A DNA stretch of 64,000 nt from Nannochloropsis oceanica (GCA_004519485.1 CP038116.1:496001-560000); one strand, 5' to 3'; shown: positions 31,792 through 44,076, numbered from the stretch's first letter. Made by a program: numbers and translations. Notes: generated by a model not told the origin, from the letters alone.

Positions 31792-34700
31792 ATGGACCGG
31801 TTTGGCAACCACCCCCAGAATGGCCCTGGCCTTGGCGATCACCTCAACGCTAGCGCTGCCAGCGGTGGAGGTGGGAACGATCCGCATATGTACCACCAGC
31901 GGCATCTACTGCAGCAGCAGCACCACCACCACCACCAGCATCACCAGCATCACCATCAACATCCTCACCCTTCCTCAATGCCTCGGGGCCGGGACATTCC
32001 GACGGGAGCACCACCTGTATACCAACGTGAGTCAAGCGGGGAGAATGAGCTAGTGATGGAAGTAGGAAAGTAGGGAAGGAGGAAGGGAGGGTAGGGAAGG
32101 AGAGGCGACGGTTGAATTCTGCATTCACTAGCTCATGCGCCATAAAATTATATGAATGAAGAGTCACTTCGAATTACAAAGTACTGATCCTGTATCATCA
32201 CCCTCCCTTCTCCCTCTCCCTTTCTTCTTCTGCACATACAATCACAGGCCTTGCATTCGCAGGACCTTTGGGCCTACCACCCAGGACAGGAAGCAGCGGC
32301 TTGAGCTCTCTCCTTTCAAACCCGAACACTTTCAAAAACTTCCCTTCTTCTTTCGGGGTTGCCGGCAATAGCATTGGCTCCAGTATGGACAGCAATACTA
32401 GCAACTACACCAGCGGAAGCAGCGTTGGTGACGACCGCGGCGGCGGCGGCGGAGGAGGAGGAGGAGGAGGAGGAGGAGGAGGAGGAGGGGGAGGAAGAAG
32501 TACTTTTGCCATGCCCGGCAACAGCTGGGGAGGCCTCTCCAAACACCCCCCCTTCGCCCCGCACACCCTCCCTGTACCCGTTCCTTCTTCTCAAGCTCCC
32601 CCTCCTCCGCATTCCTCCTTCATTGCTTCTTTCCGCTCTGCTCCTCCTCCTACCTCTCACCCCTTAGTCGCCACTGCCCCTGTTCCGAATTCTCTTCCTT
32701 CTTCTACCTCCTCCTCCTCCTCCTCCTCCTCCTCTTCAATTACCTCCTTCCAGCTCCCCATCATGCAGGATGCTCTCGCCTACCTCGAGCTCGTCCAGCT
32801 TACTTTCCGTGACCGTCTTGACATTTATTTGACCTTTTTGGGCGTTATGCGAGATTTCGCCGCAGGGACTATCGACACCGCGGGCGTTGTGTCGTGCATC
32901 TCGCAGCTCTTCCAAGGACAAGAGGCCCTGCTGAGAGGCTTCCACAATTTCTTGAACGGTTTTTCCCGAGCCGATCCAGTCACATCCTCGGCTGCTGGTG
33001 CCGTTGATGCGGCTGCTGCGGCGGGTTCGCAAATGCTTGGAGTGGGTGGTGGTATTAATGGTAACAAGCACGAGGGAGGAGGAGGAGGGGGAGGAAGAGG
33101 GCAAGTGAAGATGAAGGACGCAGTTATGTTCATGGATCTTGTCAAAGACGTCCTGAAGGATCGTCCCGAGGTATGTCCTCCCTCCCTCCCTCCCTTCCGC
33201 CCTCCCTCCCACCCACCCTCCCTCCCTCATTCCTTATGTTTCTGTCGTCCAAGACCAGCCCTTGGAGCCCCCCAAAGCGTAATTTCTCCACTCACCCCTC
33301 CTCCCCCCCCCCTCCTTCCTTCCTTCCCTGTCCCTAGATCTACATGCAGTTCCTCGACGTCATCCAGCGTTTCCAAGAACAGCGCATCGACACCCCCAGT
33401 CTGATCATGTCCGTGACTACCCTCTTTCGAGGCTACGACTCCCTCCTTGAAGGGTTCAGTTCCTTCATTCCCGGCGGCCAGGGAACGTCTCTGACTGCCT
33501 ACCCCCCTTCCTTCCCTCCCCCCCCCCCTCCCTCGTGTCCATCCTCGAGTGAGAAGGAGCAGGGGCTGGGGCTGGCGCAGGCAGAGAAGAAGGAGAAGGA
33601 GAAGGAGGAGAACGACGAAAACGGGGACCTCCAGAAGAATGGAGCAATAAAATACATGGAACAGGTGCAGGAAATCTTCGGGAGCCAGTCTGACACCTAC
33701 CTTGAGTTCTTGGCCGTCATGAAGGGCTTTGAGGCGGAGCAGCTTAGCATAGGGGAGGTTATGGGGAGGGTGGTGGGTCTCTTTCAAGACCACGAGGAAC
33801 TTTTGGAGGGCTTCAAATGCTTCTTGCCGTCGGAACAGAGGAGGCATCTCGCTGCTGCTGCAGCTGCGACTGCCTCTGATCCTGATCCTGCGACGGGGAA
33901 AGAGGAGGGAGGAGCGATATCGGACGCGCTGGGTTACATGGACCGTGTTCGCGTCTCTTTCTTGGGCACACCCGAAGTCTACGTGGCTTTTTTAAACATA
34001 ATGAAGGCCTTTCAAACGGAGCTCTTGGACACCCGGGGCGTAATTGAGGAGGTAGGGCGGCTCTTTCGAGGCTACGACGACCTCCTGCAAGGGTTTAATG
34101 CCTTCCTCCCGCCGGGCCGCAGCATGCCTTTCCCCCCCTCCCCCTCCACCACCACCACCACCACCGCTGCCGCCGGAGCAGCGACAACATCAGCAGCAGC
34201 AGCCGCAGCAGTAGCAGAAGCAGCGTCGGTGGTTCCACCGGCCATGCCTTCCGTCGTCGAGGCGGGAGGGGAGGGGTCGAATCCCGCCATCGTCTTTGTC
34301 CAGAAAGTGAAGGAGCGCTTCGCCTCCGAGCCGGCCAAATACCAGACATTTTTGGAGGTCCTGCAGCGACGCGAGATAGTGGACGAGAAAGGGGAGGAGG
34401 AAGGGGGGGCTGGTAGTGGTGGCAGTGAAGCGGGAGGGAAGGAGGGGGATGTGGCGCGAACGGTGTGTGAATTGTTTGGCGGATACGACGATTTACTGGA
34501 TGAATTTTGCCTGTTTCTGCCTCAGCGAGTCCAAAAGGACCTGGCTCGAATCAAGGGTAGGGAGGGAGGGAGGGAGGGAGGGAGGGAGGGATCGGAGGAG
34601 GAGCCGGAGGAGGCGATGGCCATGGCACAGGGGTTCTTGCAGCGGATGCAGGAGTGGTTGGCGAAGGAGGAGGGGGCCGAGGAAAAGTACGCTATGCTCT

Positions 34701-36283
34701 TGGAAGTGCTGCAGTCTTTTCAGGGAAGAACGATGGGGGCTGAGGAGGCGATGGAGAAGGTGAAGACATTATTGAGGGTGGAGGAAGGGGGGGAAGGAGG
34801 GGGCGACAAGGAGGGGTTGGCGCTATGGGAGGAATTTGGGCGATTCTTGCCGGCCGTGGGAGAGGAGGGGATGGAGGGAGGGACGGAGGAAGGACAGGGG
34901 AAGGAGCAGCAGGAGGAAGAGGTGAGGAAGGTGATTGCGATGGTAAGGGAGTGGGGCGGAAGGAAGGAAGGAAGGAAGGAGGGAGGGAAGGAGGCGGGAG
35001 AGCGGTTGGTGAAGGCATTGGAGGGGCTTATGCAGGAGGAGGGAAAGGCGGACGGGAGGCAGAGATGGAGGGAGGAAGTGGAGAGGGTGGCAGCTGAAGT
35101 TCTCCAAGGGAGAAGAAGGCAGGAGGAAGCGCTCAGGAGGGCCGTGGCTGCTGTCGTACAGGAGTTTGGGAAGGAGGGAGGGAAGAAGGGAGGGAAGAAG
35201 GAAGGGGAAGATGGAGAAATAGAAGTGGTTGCGGCGTCGGCGGCGGCGAGGAAGAAGGACGAGAGGGAGGGAGGGAAGGAGGAAGAAGAGGAGGAAGAGG
35301 AGCTGGATGATGAATTGATTATCCATGATGACGACTTGAGCGAGGACGAGGAAGCGAAAGAGGGAGGGGGGAAGAGCGGAGGGGAGAGTGGGAAGAAGGA
35401 GGAGTCTGGGACTATCATGGAGGGTGTTAAAAAGAAGGGTAAGGACGCTCCGGCTCCAGTAGCAGCAGCAGCAGAAGTTGTAGCAGCAGTAGCATTAACA
35501 ACCTGCAGCAGCAGTAACAGCACGAGCGAGCGAAGCAGCAGCAACAGCACCAGAAACGTGACAGGGATAGAGGTGAAGGATGGCGAGATGGTACTGGCGG
35601 TGAAGACAGAAGGGGGAAAGGACGAAAAGGAGGAGAAAGAGGCGTCAGCAGCAGCAGCAACATCACTACCAGCAGCATTATCACCGAGGGCGGCTATGGA
35701 GACGGTGAATAATGACGCAGAGGAGAAGGAGGGAACGAGTAAGGAGTCACCAACAGCTGCAGCAACAGCAGCAGCAGCAGTACCAGCACCACTGGCAGCA
35801 GCGAAAGGGCAAAAGAAAGACGAGGGTCAGGAGAAAGAGGCGGAGGAGAAGGAGAAGAAGGAACAGGGAGGCAAGCGTTCTATCCTTCCTCCTGCCTCTT
35901 CCCCTTCTTCCGTCTTGACTTCCAACGCCCGGAGTGCGCCCCCATCCTCCCTCTCTCCCTCCCTCCCGTCGTCGACCGCAAGCCCTCTCCCGTCGGCGAC
36001 GCATAAACGAGCACTCGAAGAACTGAATTGCAATGAGGGCGTTGATAGTCAGAGCAGCAGCCGCGCCAGCAGTAGTACCAGCAGCAGCATCAATCAGGGA
36101 CAGGATAAGGGCCTGTCGCCTGGGGAGGTATCTCATCTTCCCCCCCAAAAAAAACGAGCGCGCGAAGACGGTGCGGACAAGGAGAAAGAGAAGGAGGGAG
36201 AGAAGGGAAAAGGGATGGGAGTGGGGAGAAAGGGTAGTGATACGCCGCCAATGGTACTGTCGAGCTCCCAGGCTTTTCTTTGA
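31792..36283 (+). CDS. Six-PAH-domain protein, Sin3-related transcriptional corepressor scaffold
   Basis: Exons 31792-32026, 32248-33170 and 33338-36283 join in phase to give 1367 aa. Six paired amphipathic helix domains are visible: PAH1 about 247-318 (DALAYLELVQLTFRDRLDIY), PAH2 366-433 (split by intron 2 at DRPE/IYMQFLDV), PAH3 487-553 (AIKYMEQVQEIFGSQSDTYL), PAH4 578-647 (DALGYMDRVRVSFLGTPEVY), PAH5 701-788 and PAH6 812-893 (more divergent). Each ends with the F-x-G-Y-D-D-L-L-x-x-F-x-x-F-L-P type helix. Sin3 PAHs bind short helices of repressors. The Sin3 HDAC-interaction domain is not seen. Instead the last 470 residues are Glu/Lys- and Ser/Ala-rich, with a basic nuclear signal (PPQKKRARED, about 1321). 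The N-terminus is His/Gln- and Gly-rich. Exon 2 has a second in-phase acceptor 15 bases downstream (exon start 32263). Confidence 0.88.
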
Positions 36284-36565
36284 GAGATAGTCCACTTCCT
36301 TACCCTCCTCTTCTCTCTTTACTTGGGAAAAAAAAAAGAAAAAAAAGGAAAAGGGAGAAGAATTCCCTCCTTGTCGTCCTATCTTCCCCCCCCCGAGGCC
36401 AAGGCTCCCGCGAAGAGGGATAGAGATAGAGATTGAAAAGAAACACCCGTCCTCTTAAATCTTTTGTCGCTCGTACTTTTGATTCTTTTGGCTCTTCGTT
36501 CCTTGCTTTTCTTTAGCTTTCCATTCTCTCCTTCCCCTCCGTCTCCTTCTCTTTCCCTCCCACTC
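36284..36565. other. Convergent gap, PAH gene / DDX52 helicase
   Basis: 282 bases between two stop codons; contains an A-rich tract at about 36327-36350 and pyrimidine-rich sequence. 3' UTRs only. Confidence 0.5.
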
Positions 36566-38818
36566 TCATGCACTCCCCCTCTTTCCTTCTTCCCCTCCTC
36601 TTCCTCTCTCTCCTCCTTCCCCCTTTATGTGTTTCCCCTTCCCCCACACCTTGCTCTTCCGCTTCGCCCTTTCCCGATCCCAGGCCGTGCCTGTCGAGAT
36701 CCTTTCCCGTCTAAATGTAGGCCCCTTCCCTCCCTCCCTCCCTCCCTCCTTCCGTCTCCCCCCCATCCCCTTGCTGTTGGTAGGTTTCAACGCTGTCATC
36801 CACGTCGGTACGTCCCCCCCACTCAATTTTATCACATTGGCTATGGAACGCAGGCCCTTTCCTTCCAGCATATCCCCCTCCGTCCAGAAACTCACCGCCC
36901 TTCCTTTCCTCCCAGCCCTCCCTGTCCTCCCCACCCGATGCACGTACGCTACACACGACGAGGGCAAGTCGTAATTAATCACCATGTTGACAGTCCTTAG
37001 GTCCAGTCCCCGGGAGCATATATCCGTGCAGAGAAGCACCCAAACCTCCCCTGTCCGCACTTTATGCAACAATTCGGCCCGCTGCTCGGGGCTGCGGTCG
37101 GCGTGCATGACCTCGACCTTAAAATTGTCGTAGCACAATTCATGATACAGCTCACGCGCCCGCTCTTTCGTTTGGAGAAACACGAGCACGGGGGGTAGGA
37201 CACCTTCGCGCAAAATCTGTCGCAAGGCCAGGAGTTTCCCTTCCTCTCGCCCTACAAACAGAAGGGATTGTGTCACCGTGTCAGGCACGGCGGCGCCTCC
37301 TTGGTAGTTGTTGGTTAGGGAAGCGGCATAAAGGCCGATGGAGACGGAGAGAGGGTCCCGTAAGATGGACCGTGCTAAATCCTCGATCAAGGGAGGAAGG
37401 GTGGCGGAGAACAAGGCACGCTGCACCTGAGGGTGGGAGCAGGCGGCCAAGATCTCATCGACTTGACCCAAGAAGCTCTTGTCCGGTTGCAAGACATGCC
37501 CTTCCTCGTCCCTCCTTCCCTCCCTCCCCAACTCAAGCAGCTTGTCCGCCTCGTCCAGCACGACGGACAGGACATTGCCGAGGTCTATCCCTCCCTCCCT
37601 CACCACCTGCACCAGCCTCATCGGGGTCGCCACCAACACGTCGTACGCCCCCAATACCCCTCCCTCCCTCCCGCCCTCCCCCCTGGTGGCGGCCAAGGCC
37701 TTGGACAGGAGCCCAATTTTGAACTTTTTGCCTTGCGACAGACGTTCGACTTCCCTGTATATCTGCGCCGCGAGCTCGCGGGTTGGGGCTAAAAACAACG
37801 CCCGAGGTCCCCTCCTGTTTCCGCCTGCTGCGGCTGCTTCTTCCTTTGTGTGCTTCGGTCTTCCTTTGCTTATGGGCGCCCCTAGACGAAGGAGGGTCGG
37901 GATAATGAATGCCGCCGTCTTTCCCGTGCCAGTGGGGGAGGAAGCAAGTAGGTCGCGACCGAGGAGGAGGATGGGCAGGGCTTGCATCTGAATCGGAGTT
38001 GGTTCCTTCCAGTGCGACGCCTCCACGTTCTGAAGGAGGGTTTGGACGAGGGAGGAGGAAGACGAGGAAAGAAAGGAGGAGGAGAGAAGGGAGGGGAGGA
38101 GGGAGAAGGAGGGGAGGCAGTCTGGAATGTTTTCGCCGGTGACTTTGATTCGAAGCCGGCGGCGGAAGGCGCGCATTTCATCATCGTCATTTTGGGTGCG
38201 GCCATGCCGACCGGGGGAGGAAGAGGAATGGGAGGATGAATCATCGCTATCGTTTCCATCACTGTCTTTATCTTGATCGAAAAAGGAGGAGGACGAGGAC
38301 GCCTGTGGAATCTGTGCGCCCTTCTTCGTGCCCTCTTGGTTATCTGCTTTGTTGAAAAGTTGCAAGGTGGAGGCAGCAGCACTTTGGGGAGCAGCACCAT
38401 TCGCGGCAGCAGTAGCTGCGCCCTTCTTCCTCTTCTTCTTATTTGATGAGCTTTTCATGCCATTCTGATGTTGGCCTTCGACCAGCAACTTCTTGCTTAT
38501 CTCCTCCTTTCCATCGTCGTCCTCCTCCGAGTCCTCTTCACGTGCCCGCCGCGGCCTCTTTCGCTTCTGGTGCTCCTGCTCCACACCCTTGACCTTGATC
38601 GCGCCGGCCGACCGAAAGAAATCCAAAGTGGATGTTGTTGATACTGCGGCAGGGGCATACGAAGAAGAAGAAGGAAGCTTCGAGGCGTGCTTGTAAGGAG
38701 AGATGGAGGCCGAGAGGGCGGCCGCAGCATTGCCATTCGCAGCAGCCGCGGCAGAAGTCTTGGCAGTTTTTTTTTTACACCGCGTCCCGGCCCGGAGAGC
38801 TTGGAAGAGCTCGTCCAT
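36566..38818 (-). CDS. DDX52: DEAD-box RNA helicase, ROK1/DDX52 type
   Basis: Single exon, 750 aa. ROK1/DDX52 acts in early 18S rRNA processing and small-subunit assembly in the nucleolus. The N-terminal MDELFQALRAG and the motif LDFFRSAGAIKVKG match this subfamily, as does RIKVTGENIPDCL before the Q motif. Helicase motifs: Q motif WKEPTPIQMQALP (about 270), motif I SPTGTGKTAAF (294-304), Ia APTRELA, Ib ATPMRL, DEAD (422-425), SAT (LFSATLP), IV VLVFLQTKERA, V CTDICSRGLDL and VI YVHRVGRTGRAG. The catalytic core looks complete. Lineage-specific inserts include Lys-rich nucleolar-type sequence, acidic Ser/Asp stretches, and a GREGG repeat between motif Ia and Ib. The C-terminus is Arg/Gly/Lys-rich. 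Confidence 0.93.
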   Translation of the reverse strand: MDELFQALRAGTRCKKKTAKTSAAAAANGNAAAALSASISPYKHASKLPSSSSYAPAAVSTTSTLDFFRSAGAIKVKGVEQEHQKRKRPRRAREEDSEEDDDGKEEISKKLLVEGQHQNGMKSSSNKKKRKKGAATAAANGAAPQSAAASTLQLFNKADNQEGTKKGAQIPQASSSSSFFDQDKDSDGNDSDDSSSHSSSSPGRHGRTQNDDDEMRAFRRRLRIKVTGENIPDCLPSFSLLPSLLSSSFLSSSSSSLVQTLLQNVEASHWKEPTPIQMQALPILLLGRDLLASSPTGTGKTAAFIIPTLLRLGAPISKGRPKHTKEEAAAAGGNRRGPRALFLAPTRELAAQIYREVERLSQGKKFKIGLLSKALAATRGEGGREGGVLGAYDVLVATPMRLVQVVREGGIDLGNVLSVVLDEADKLLELGREGRRDEEGHVLQPDKSFLGQVDEILAACSHPQVQRALFSATLPPLIEDLARSILRDPLSVSIGLYAASLTNNYQGGAAVPDTVTQSLLFVGREEGKLLALRQILREGVLPPVLVFLQTKERARELYHELCYDNFKVEVMHADRSPEQRAELLHKVRTGEVWVLLCTDICSRGLDLRTVNMVINYDLPSSCVAYVHRVGRTGRAGRKGRAVSFWTEGDMLEGKGLRSIANVIKLSGGDVPTWMTALKPTNSKGMGGRRKEGGREGGKGPTFRRERISTGTAWDRERAKRKSKVWGKGKHIKGEGGERGRGGEEGKRGSA

Positions 38819-39573
38819 GGTTCAGGTTAACAAACGGGCCTAATTGGGGAAGGTGGGGTGTGCAGGGAAATCTAACTTAGTACAGGTATCGTGAGTAGGG
38901 CTTGGATACCCCACCAGGTTTCGATTTTGAGATGCTGACTGTTGGCTGAGGGCCGGCTCAACGGCGGCGTGGCGTGCACGGCAAGGTGGTAAAGAAGGCA
39001 CTGGCCCGCATGATTCACGGACTTACGGAGAAGCATGTGAGGAAGGGACATGCATGTGGGTCAGAAATAAGGTGGTTTGAGGAAGTCAGTGCTGCCACCT
39101 CCTCCCCCTTCGCCAATCCTAGAACCCCGTTCGTAGGCCTTCAAGCACACTTCCACACATTACTACAGGCTCCACTCCAATGTTTCATGCCTTGATCTCA
39201 CTTCTAGTACATGTTGTGCCTGACAGAAAAGCGAAACCAGAGAGCCGGGGACCCAGCGCACCATTGGACGGCAACCCCGGCGACAGCAACGGACGACGTG
39301 CCTCACACAGCAATTTTTCAAGCGGCGACCTTCCTAGCCCTGCCTAATCTCTCCTCCTGCAGCATCCTTTTCTCTTTCTAACTCTGGATTCACACATCGG
39401 CGACAGCCGGGTGGCTCCACCGGCACGCTGAACTAGACGGTGACAGGCAGAGGTGAAGGAGCCACCGCAGGCTTCTTCACGGCACACAATTCGACCCACG
39501 ACGTCGAGCCACGCCGTATTTTAAGTCCCCTATCTCTTCCCGTTGTTATTGGTAAGCACCCACGTTCACAGCA
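38819..39573. other. Divergent promoter region, DDX52 / kinase
   Basis: 755 bases between start codons, no coding sequence recognised; an open frame at 38974-39195 has no family features. Confidence 0.5.
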
Positions 39574-40953
39574 ATGATGCTGAATATTTCCATGTCACGG
39601 GCGAGGACAAAGGCTGTCGCACTAGCCCGCGCAGCTGGGAAGGGGCCGTCACGGCGCCTGAGCCCTCGCACCACGCCCCATCCTGCTTCCTCCTCCTCCT
39701 CCTCCTCCTCCTCCTCCTCCTCCTATTCCTCCACCTCCTCCTCCACCTCCTCCTCCAATTCTTTCAGCAGTACAATCAGCTACACTAACGTTAGAAGGTG
39801 CAGTAGAATTAGCGATAGTGGCTGTAGTATGAGCAGCAGCGGCAGCATCGAGGCGACCCGCAGGAGAATACGAAGTTGGAGTATACATTACCTTCAAGCC
39901 TGTTCCTTCCCCTCCTCCTCCCCCTTCTCATTCTCTTCCGCTTTCGCCTCCTCCCCTTTCGCCCCGCGACCATCACCATCATTCCCTCACCCATCGCCTC
40001 GACCACCTTTCCTCTTCCTCTCCGCCTTTGCCTCTTCCTCCTGTAGCTCCTCCTCCTACTCCTCCTACTCCTCGCATAGCAACACCCCCGCTACCCTCCT
40101 CCTCCTCCTCCTCCTCTTCGGTGGTGCGGCCGCCGCAGGCAGCCATACTCTTTTCTACCCCTCCCCCTGCGAGTGCCGGGCCTTGAGGAACATTCACGAT
40201 TTTTACAAGATCGTGGAGAAGCCCATAGGCGCGGGTGGCTTCGGCGTGGTATGCGTAGGCTCCCACCGCGAGACGTCCGAAATTGTGGCCATAAAGCAAC
40301 TTCCCAAGAAATCCATCCGTGAACAAAAAGTCATGACGGAGGTGGACATCCTGCGCTTAGCGGGGGAGCATCGAAACATTATTGGGTTTCGGGATTTATT
40401 CCAAGACGACGAAAATTGGTTTATTGTGATGGAGATGGCGGAAGGGGGGGAGCTCTTTGACCGCCTGGTGGAACGGGGCGCGTACAGCGAGGCGCAAGCC
40501 AGTGAGATCATGCGGGAAATCGTGGATTCGGTGTCGTATCTTCATCAACAGGGCATCGTGCACTGTGACCTTAAACCCGAGAATCTTCTCTTGGCCACGA
40601 AGGCCTCGGACACCTCCAACATGCGCCTGGTGGATTTTGGTAGGGCGGGTGGGCGAAAGGGAGGGAAAGAAGGAGGGGAAAAATAGGGAGCAGGGGGAGA
40701 GAGAGGGGAGGGGGAAGGATCGGCTCTACCAGGGAAGGGCCGGAGGGAGGGAGGGTGTCCACTCGCGCCATTTTTTATTCCTTGCCCTCCCCCCTCCCAG
40801 GCTCGGCTTTTCGCGCGGACGCCGGCGGGTTGGTGTCGAGGAAGGGCACCGGCACGATAGCCTACTCGGCGCCCGAGGTGATCTCGGGCCGGCCCTGTGG
40901 CTTCAAGGCAGATATATGGGCCTTGGGCGTGTTAATGTACATTCTCCTGTCAG

Positions 40954-41037
<84 letters not shown>

Positions 41038-43695
41038 GTGTGCCCTCCCTCCCTGCCTCCATCCCGTGAGCGCATCGTTGAAAATCGATGCACTCATCCT
41101 CCATCCCTCCCTCCCTCCCTCCCTTCCTTCCTTCCTTCCTCCGTCCAGGCTACCACCCTTTCGATCCCCTCAACGACGCCGACGACGACCTGATAGGCGA
41201 GCGCATCGTCAAGGAGAAGGAGAAGTACGTCTCCTTCAGCCACCCGGTGTGGGACCGGATATCTCCCGCGGCCAAGGAATTGGTAAAGAAGCTGCTGGCT
41301 ACGGACGAGGACAGTCGACCCACGGCCCAGGTAGGCGATCCCTTCCCTCCCTCCCTCCCTTCCTCCCTCCCTTTTTCTCGGCCCCGCTTTAGTTAGGCGG
41401 CTGAATTGTCCTATAGCGAAGATTCTCACCAACCTCCCCCCCCTCCCTCCCTCCCTCCCTCAGGAGCTGCTACACGATCCCTGGATCTCGGGAGGCTCGG
41501 AGCTGTCCAAGGAACCGCTGGAGGAGAGTGCAGAAAATCTGCGGTACGTACTCCTCCCTTCCCTCCCTCCCTCCATTTTCCCCCCCTTCCTCCCTCCCTC
41601 CATCCCCCCCTCCCTCCCTCCCTCCTCCTCGCCCATCCTGGAGCTGGCCATGGCCACCAAATTCGAAAGTCATCTCGAATCTTTAATTCCTCCCTCCTTC
41701 CCTCCCTCTCTTCCTCCACCCCTCCCTCAGAAAGTTCCACCGCGGCCGCAGGAGGCTCAAGGCACTCATGCTTGCTATCATGGCTGGGTTTGCCAACGGA
41801 CCGTCCTCCTTCTCCTCCTCCTCCCCCTCCTCCCCCTCCTCCCCCTCCTCCCCCTCCTCTCCCTCCTCCCCCTCCTCCCCCTCCTCCTCCCTCTCCCTTG
41901 CTTCTCCTCCCTCCACGTTCGGGCCGACGGACGAGGGGGGGAGGGAGGGAGGAATCAAGGCGAAGCGCTCTTGGACACAGTCCTGGTCTAGCAAGATGTC
42001 GACCACCCTACGACTGAAGGGCGCAGGGAGGGAAGGAGGGAAGGAGGGAGGGCATGGAAACCGCGGGGAAGACACGCCGGACAAGATGCCGTTGGAGGCA
42101 GGCGTCTTGTCCTCCGCCTCCTCCGCCGCCTCCGCCTCCTCCTCCTCCTCCTCCTCCTCCTCCTCCTCGGTCTCCTCCTCGGTCTCCTCCCGGACTCGGA
42201 CCACCGGCGAGATCGTCCCCGCAGATGCCCTTGGCTCTCGACGTGCCGCCGTGCGGATGCTCGATCCGGTGAACAAGGGCTTCGTTAATGAGGACGATCT
42301 TGCACGCGTCACGGCCTATTTGGGGGAAGAACTTAGTGAAAAGGTGCGTGCACTCCCTCCATTCCCCCCCCCCTTCCTCCCTCCCATCCCTCGACCTGCT
42401 GTGCACGGCCTGACCGAGCACACAAACAACCCTTCTCTCCCCCCCTCCCTCCCTTTCCCCAGGAGCTGACGGAGATGGTCCTGGCCGGCCATGGCGATCC
42501 CCACACCAAAACGCCCACCAACATCACGCACCAGCAGCTCGTCAACCTCCTCCCCCCCCTCTGCCCGTCCAAGGTATACACCCGCCGCGAGCTGCTCTAC
42601 CAAGAAGGGGAGGTGGACGCCACCTTCTACCTCCTCCAGAAGGGTGAGGCCTTGCTTCGATTCGAGTGCCCGACGGACGGCCGTAGCAAGGTTCAAGCCG
42701 GGTTAGAGACCCTTAAGGGCGGCGACAGTTTCGGAGAGATGGAAATGATGATCGAGGCCGACGGCACAGTCAGCCCTAGAACAACCTCCTGTGAGTGCAT
42801 CTCCCCCCGATGTGAAGTCATTGCGGTGGACGACCACCTCTTCTCCCTCCTTACGGACGTGTTCGACTCGACGCATTCTGCCCTTCGGCAACAAGCGACC
42901 CGGAGGTGTAAGCGAGTAGTGGACAAGTGGGTTGATAACCTGACGGTGGCCCAAAAGAAGAAATACCGGCGGTACGAGCCTCTGTGGATGGCGGGGAAGA
43001 AGGAAGCTCACCGTCTCTTCGTGGTTAAGGACGGCTTCTTGGAGGTGGAGATGATGGTGGAGGATTATCACCCTGCTGCTGCTGTTCCAGCTGCTGATGG
43101 TGCCGGCCTTCCTGGTGCTGCCGCTGGTGCAAATACGTCCGTATCCTCCTCCGCCTCCTCCTCCTCCTCTTCCTCATCGTCGTCGACCGCGCGGAAGGAT
43201 AGGGAGAGCAGCAACGCCAAGACGGCCTTTGCCGCCTCTTCCTCCCTCCCTTTCTCGTCCTCCCTCGGTTCTTCAAACGCTCTACGGACGCAGCACAAGG
43301 TTATCAAGCGGTATGGTCCCGGCACTTACGTCTATACTAAAGGTAAGCCCTAGCCCCCTTCTCTCATTCCTCCCTTTTCTTTCTCGCCCACACACCCACT
43401 CCCACACTCATCCCCACATACAGATCTGCAAGGCCGCAGCCAAAGTCGCCCCCTCACCACATCGGGTGTGACGGATTCTTGTAAGCGGGTCAAAACACTC
43501 ACAGACGCCCAAATCATTGAAGTTCCTTCTCGGGCCTTCGAGGACTTTCTCAGCCTGGAACGCCGAGAGCGCTTGGTCAGGTTTTTGATGGAGGCTCAAG
43601 AGACGGGCGGCAAGGTGGTAGTGATGCCTGGGAGGGGGGAGGGAGGGAAGGAGGGGCACGGGGAAGAGGATGGGAAGTTGGTCGCTCCGCACTAA
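39574..43695 (+). CDS. CAMK/CDPK-type Ser/Thr kinase with C-terminal cyclic-nucleotide-binding-like domains
   Basis: Seven exons (39574-40639, 40801-40953, 41149-41330, 41464-41543, 41731-42343, 42463-43342, 43424-43695) join in phase: 1081 aa. The Ser-rich N-terminus has a hydrophobic Leu run (about 176-186). Kinase domain about 210-480: GAGGFGVV, catalytic Lys in VAIKQLPKKS, HCDLKPENLLL, VDFGSAF (split by intron 1), GTIAYSAPEV; all key residues are present. A Ser/Pro region and one degenerate EF-hand-like loop (LDPVNKGFVNEDDL, about 670) follow. Then a CNBD-like domain (about 735-835): LYQEGEVDATFYLLQKGEALL, GDSFGEMEMM and PRTTS, matching the phosphate-binding cassette FGE...PRxxS. A second, degenerate one follows (about 980-1070; RLFVVKDGFLEVEM, KRYGPGTYVYTK, IIEVPSRAFEDFL). 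Regulation by cyclic nucleotide is inferred; Ca2+ control looks doubtful. Confidence 0.88.
40953..41042 (+). repeat. (GT)n(AT)n compound microsatellite
   Basis: GT repeats pass into AT repeats and back to GTATGT units, in the second intron of the kinase gene starting at its 5' splice site. Confidence 0.95.
41808..41895 (+). repeat. TCC/CCC hexanucleotide-like repeat in kinase exon 5
   Basis: Codes Ser-Ser-Pro repeats in the linker between kinase and EF-like region. A similar TCC run lies at about 42110-42190. Confidence 0.85.
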
Positions 43696-44076
43696 TGGTG
43701 GGTGGGAGGATGAGGAATCAAAGCGGGGCACCACGGCTTCTAATAGTAATGATGAGGGGAGAGAAGAAAGGAAGAAGGGAGGGAGGAAAGAATGAATGTG
43801 TAATTTTCAAGTGACTTTGGTGTGAGATTTTCCCAAACACTCCCCCCTCCCTTTTATATGCCTTCGTGTCGCACTCTCTCACAATGAGGAAACGGAAGCA
43901 GTGTTTCATTTTTAAAGTGGAGTGGGTTAAGAAGAGTGTGAACAAGATTCAGTAAAAATAGAGGAAGAAGAAGGTGTAGAAGAAGCTGTAGTAGAAGAAG
44001 ATAAAGAAGATGAAGATAAAGAAAAAGAATAGGAAAATGAGAAGAAGCAGAAAAAGAAGATAAAGACGACAACGAC

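Noticed and set aside
40953-41042. GT/AT tract as possible mobile-element tail
   Set aside because: Simple microsatellite inside an intron, no flanking target duplication or element body.
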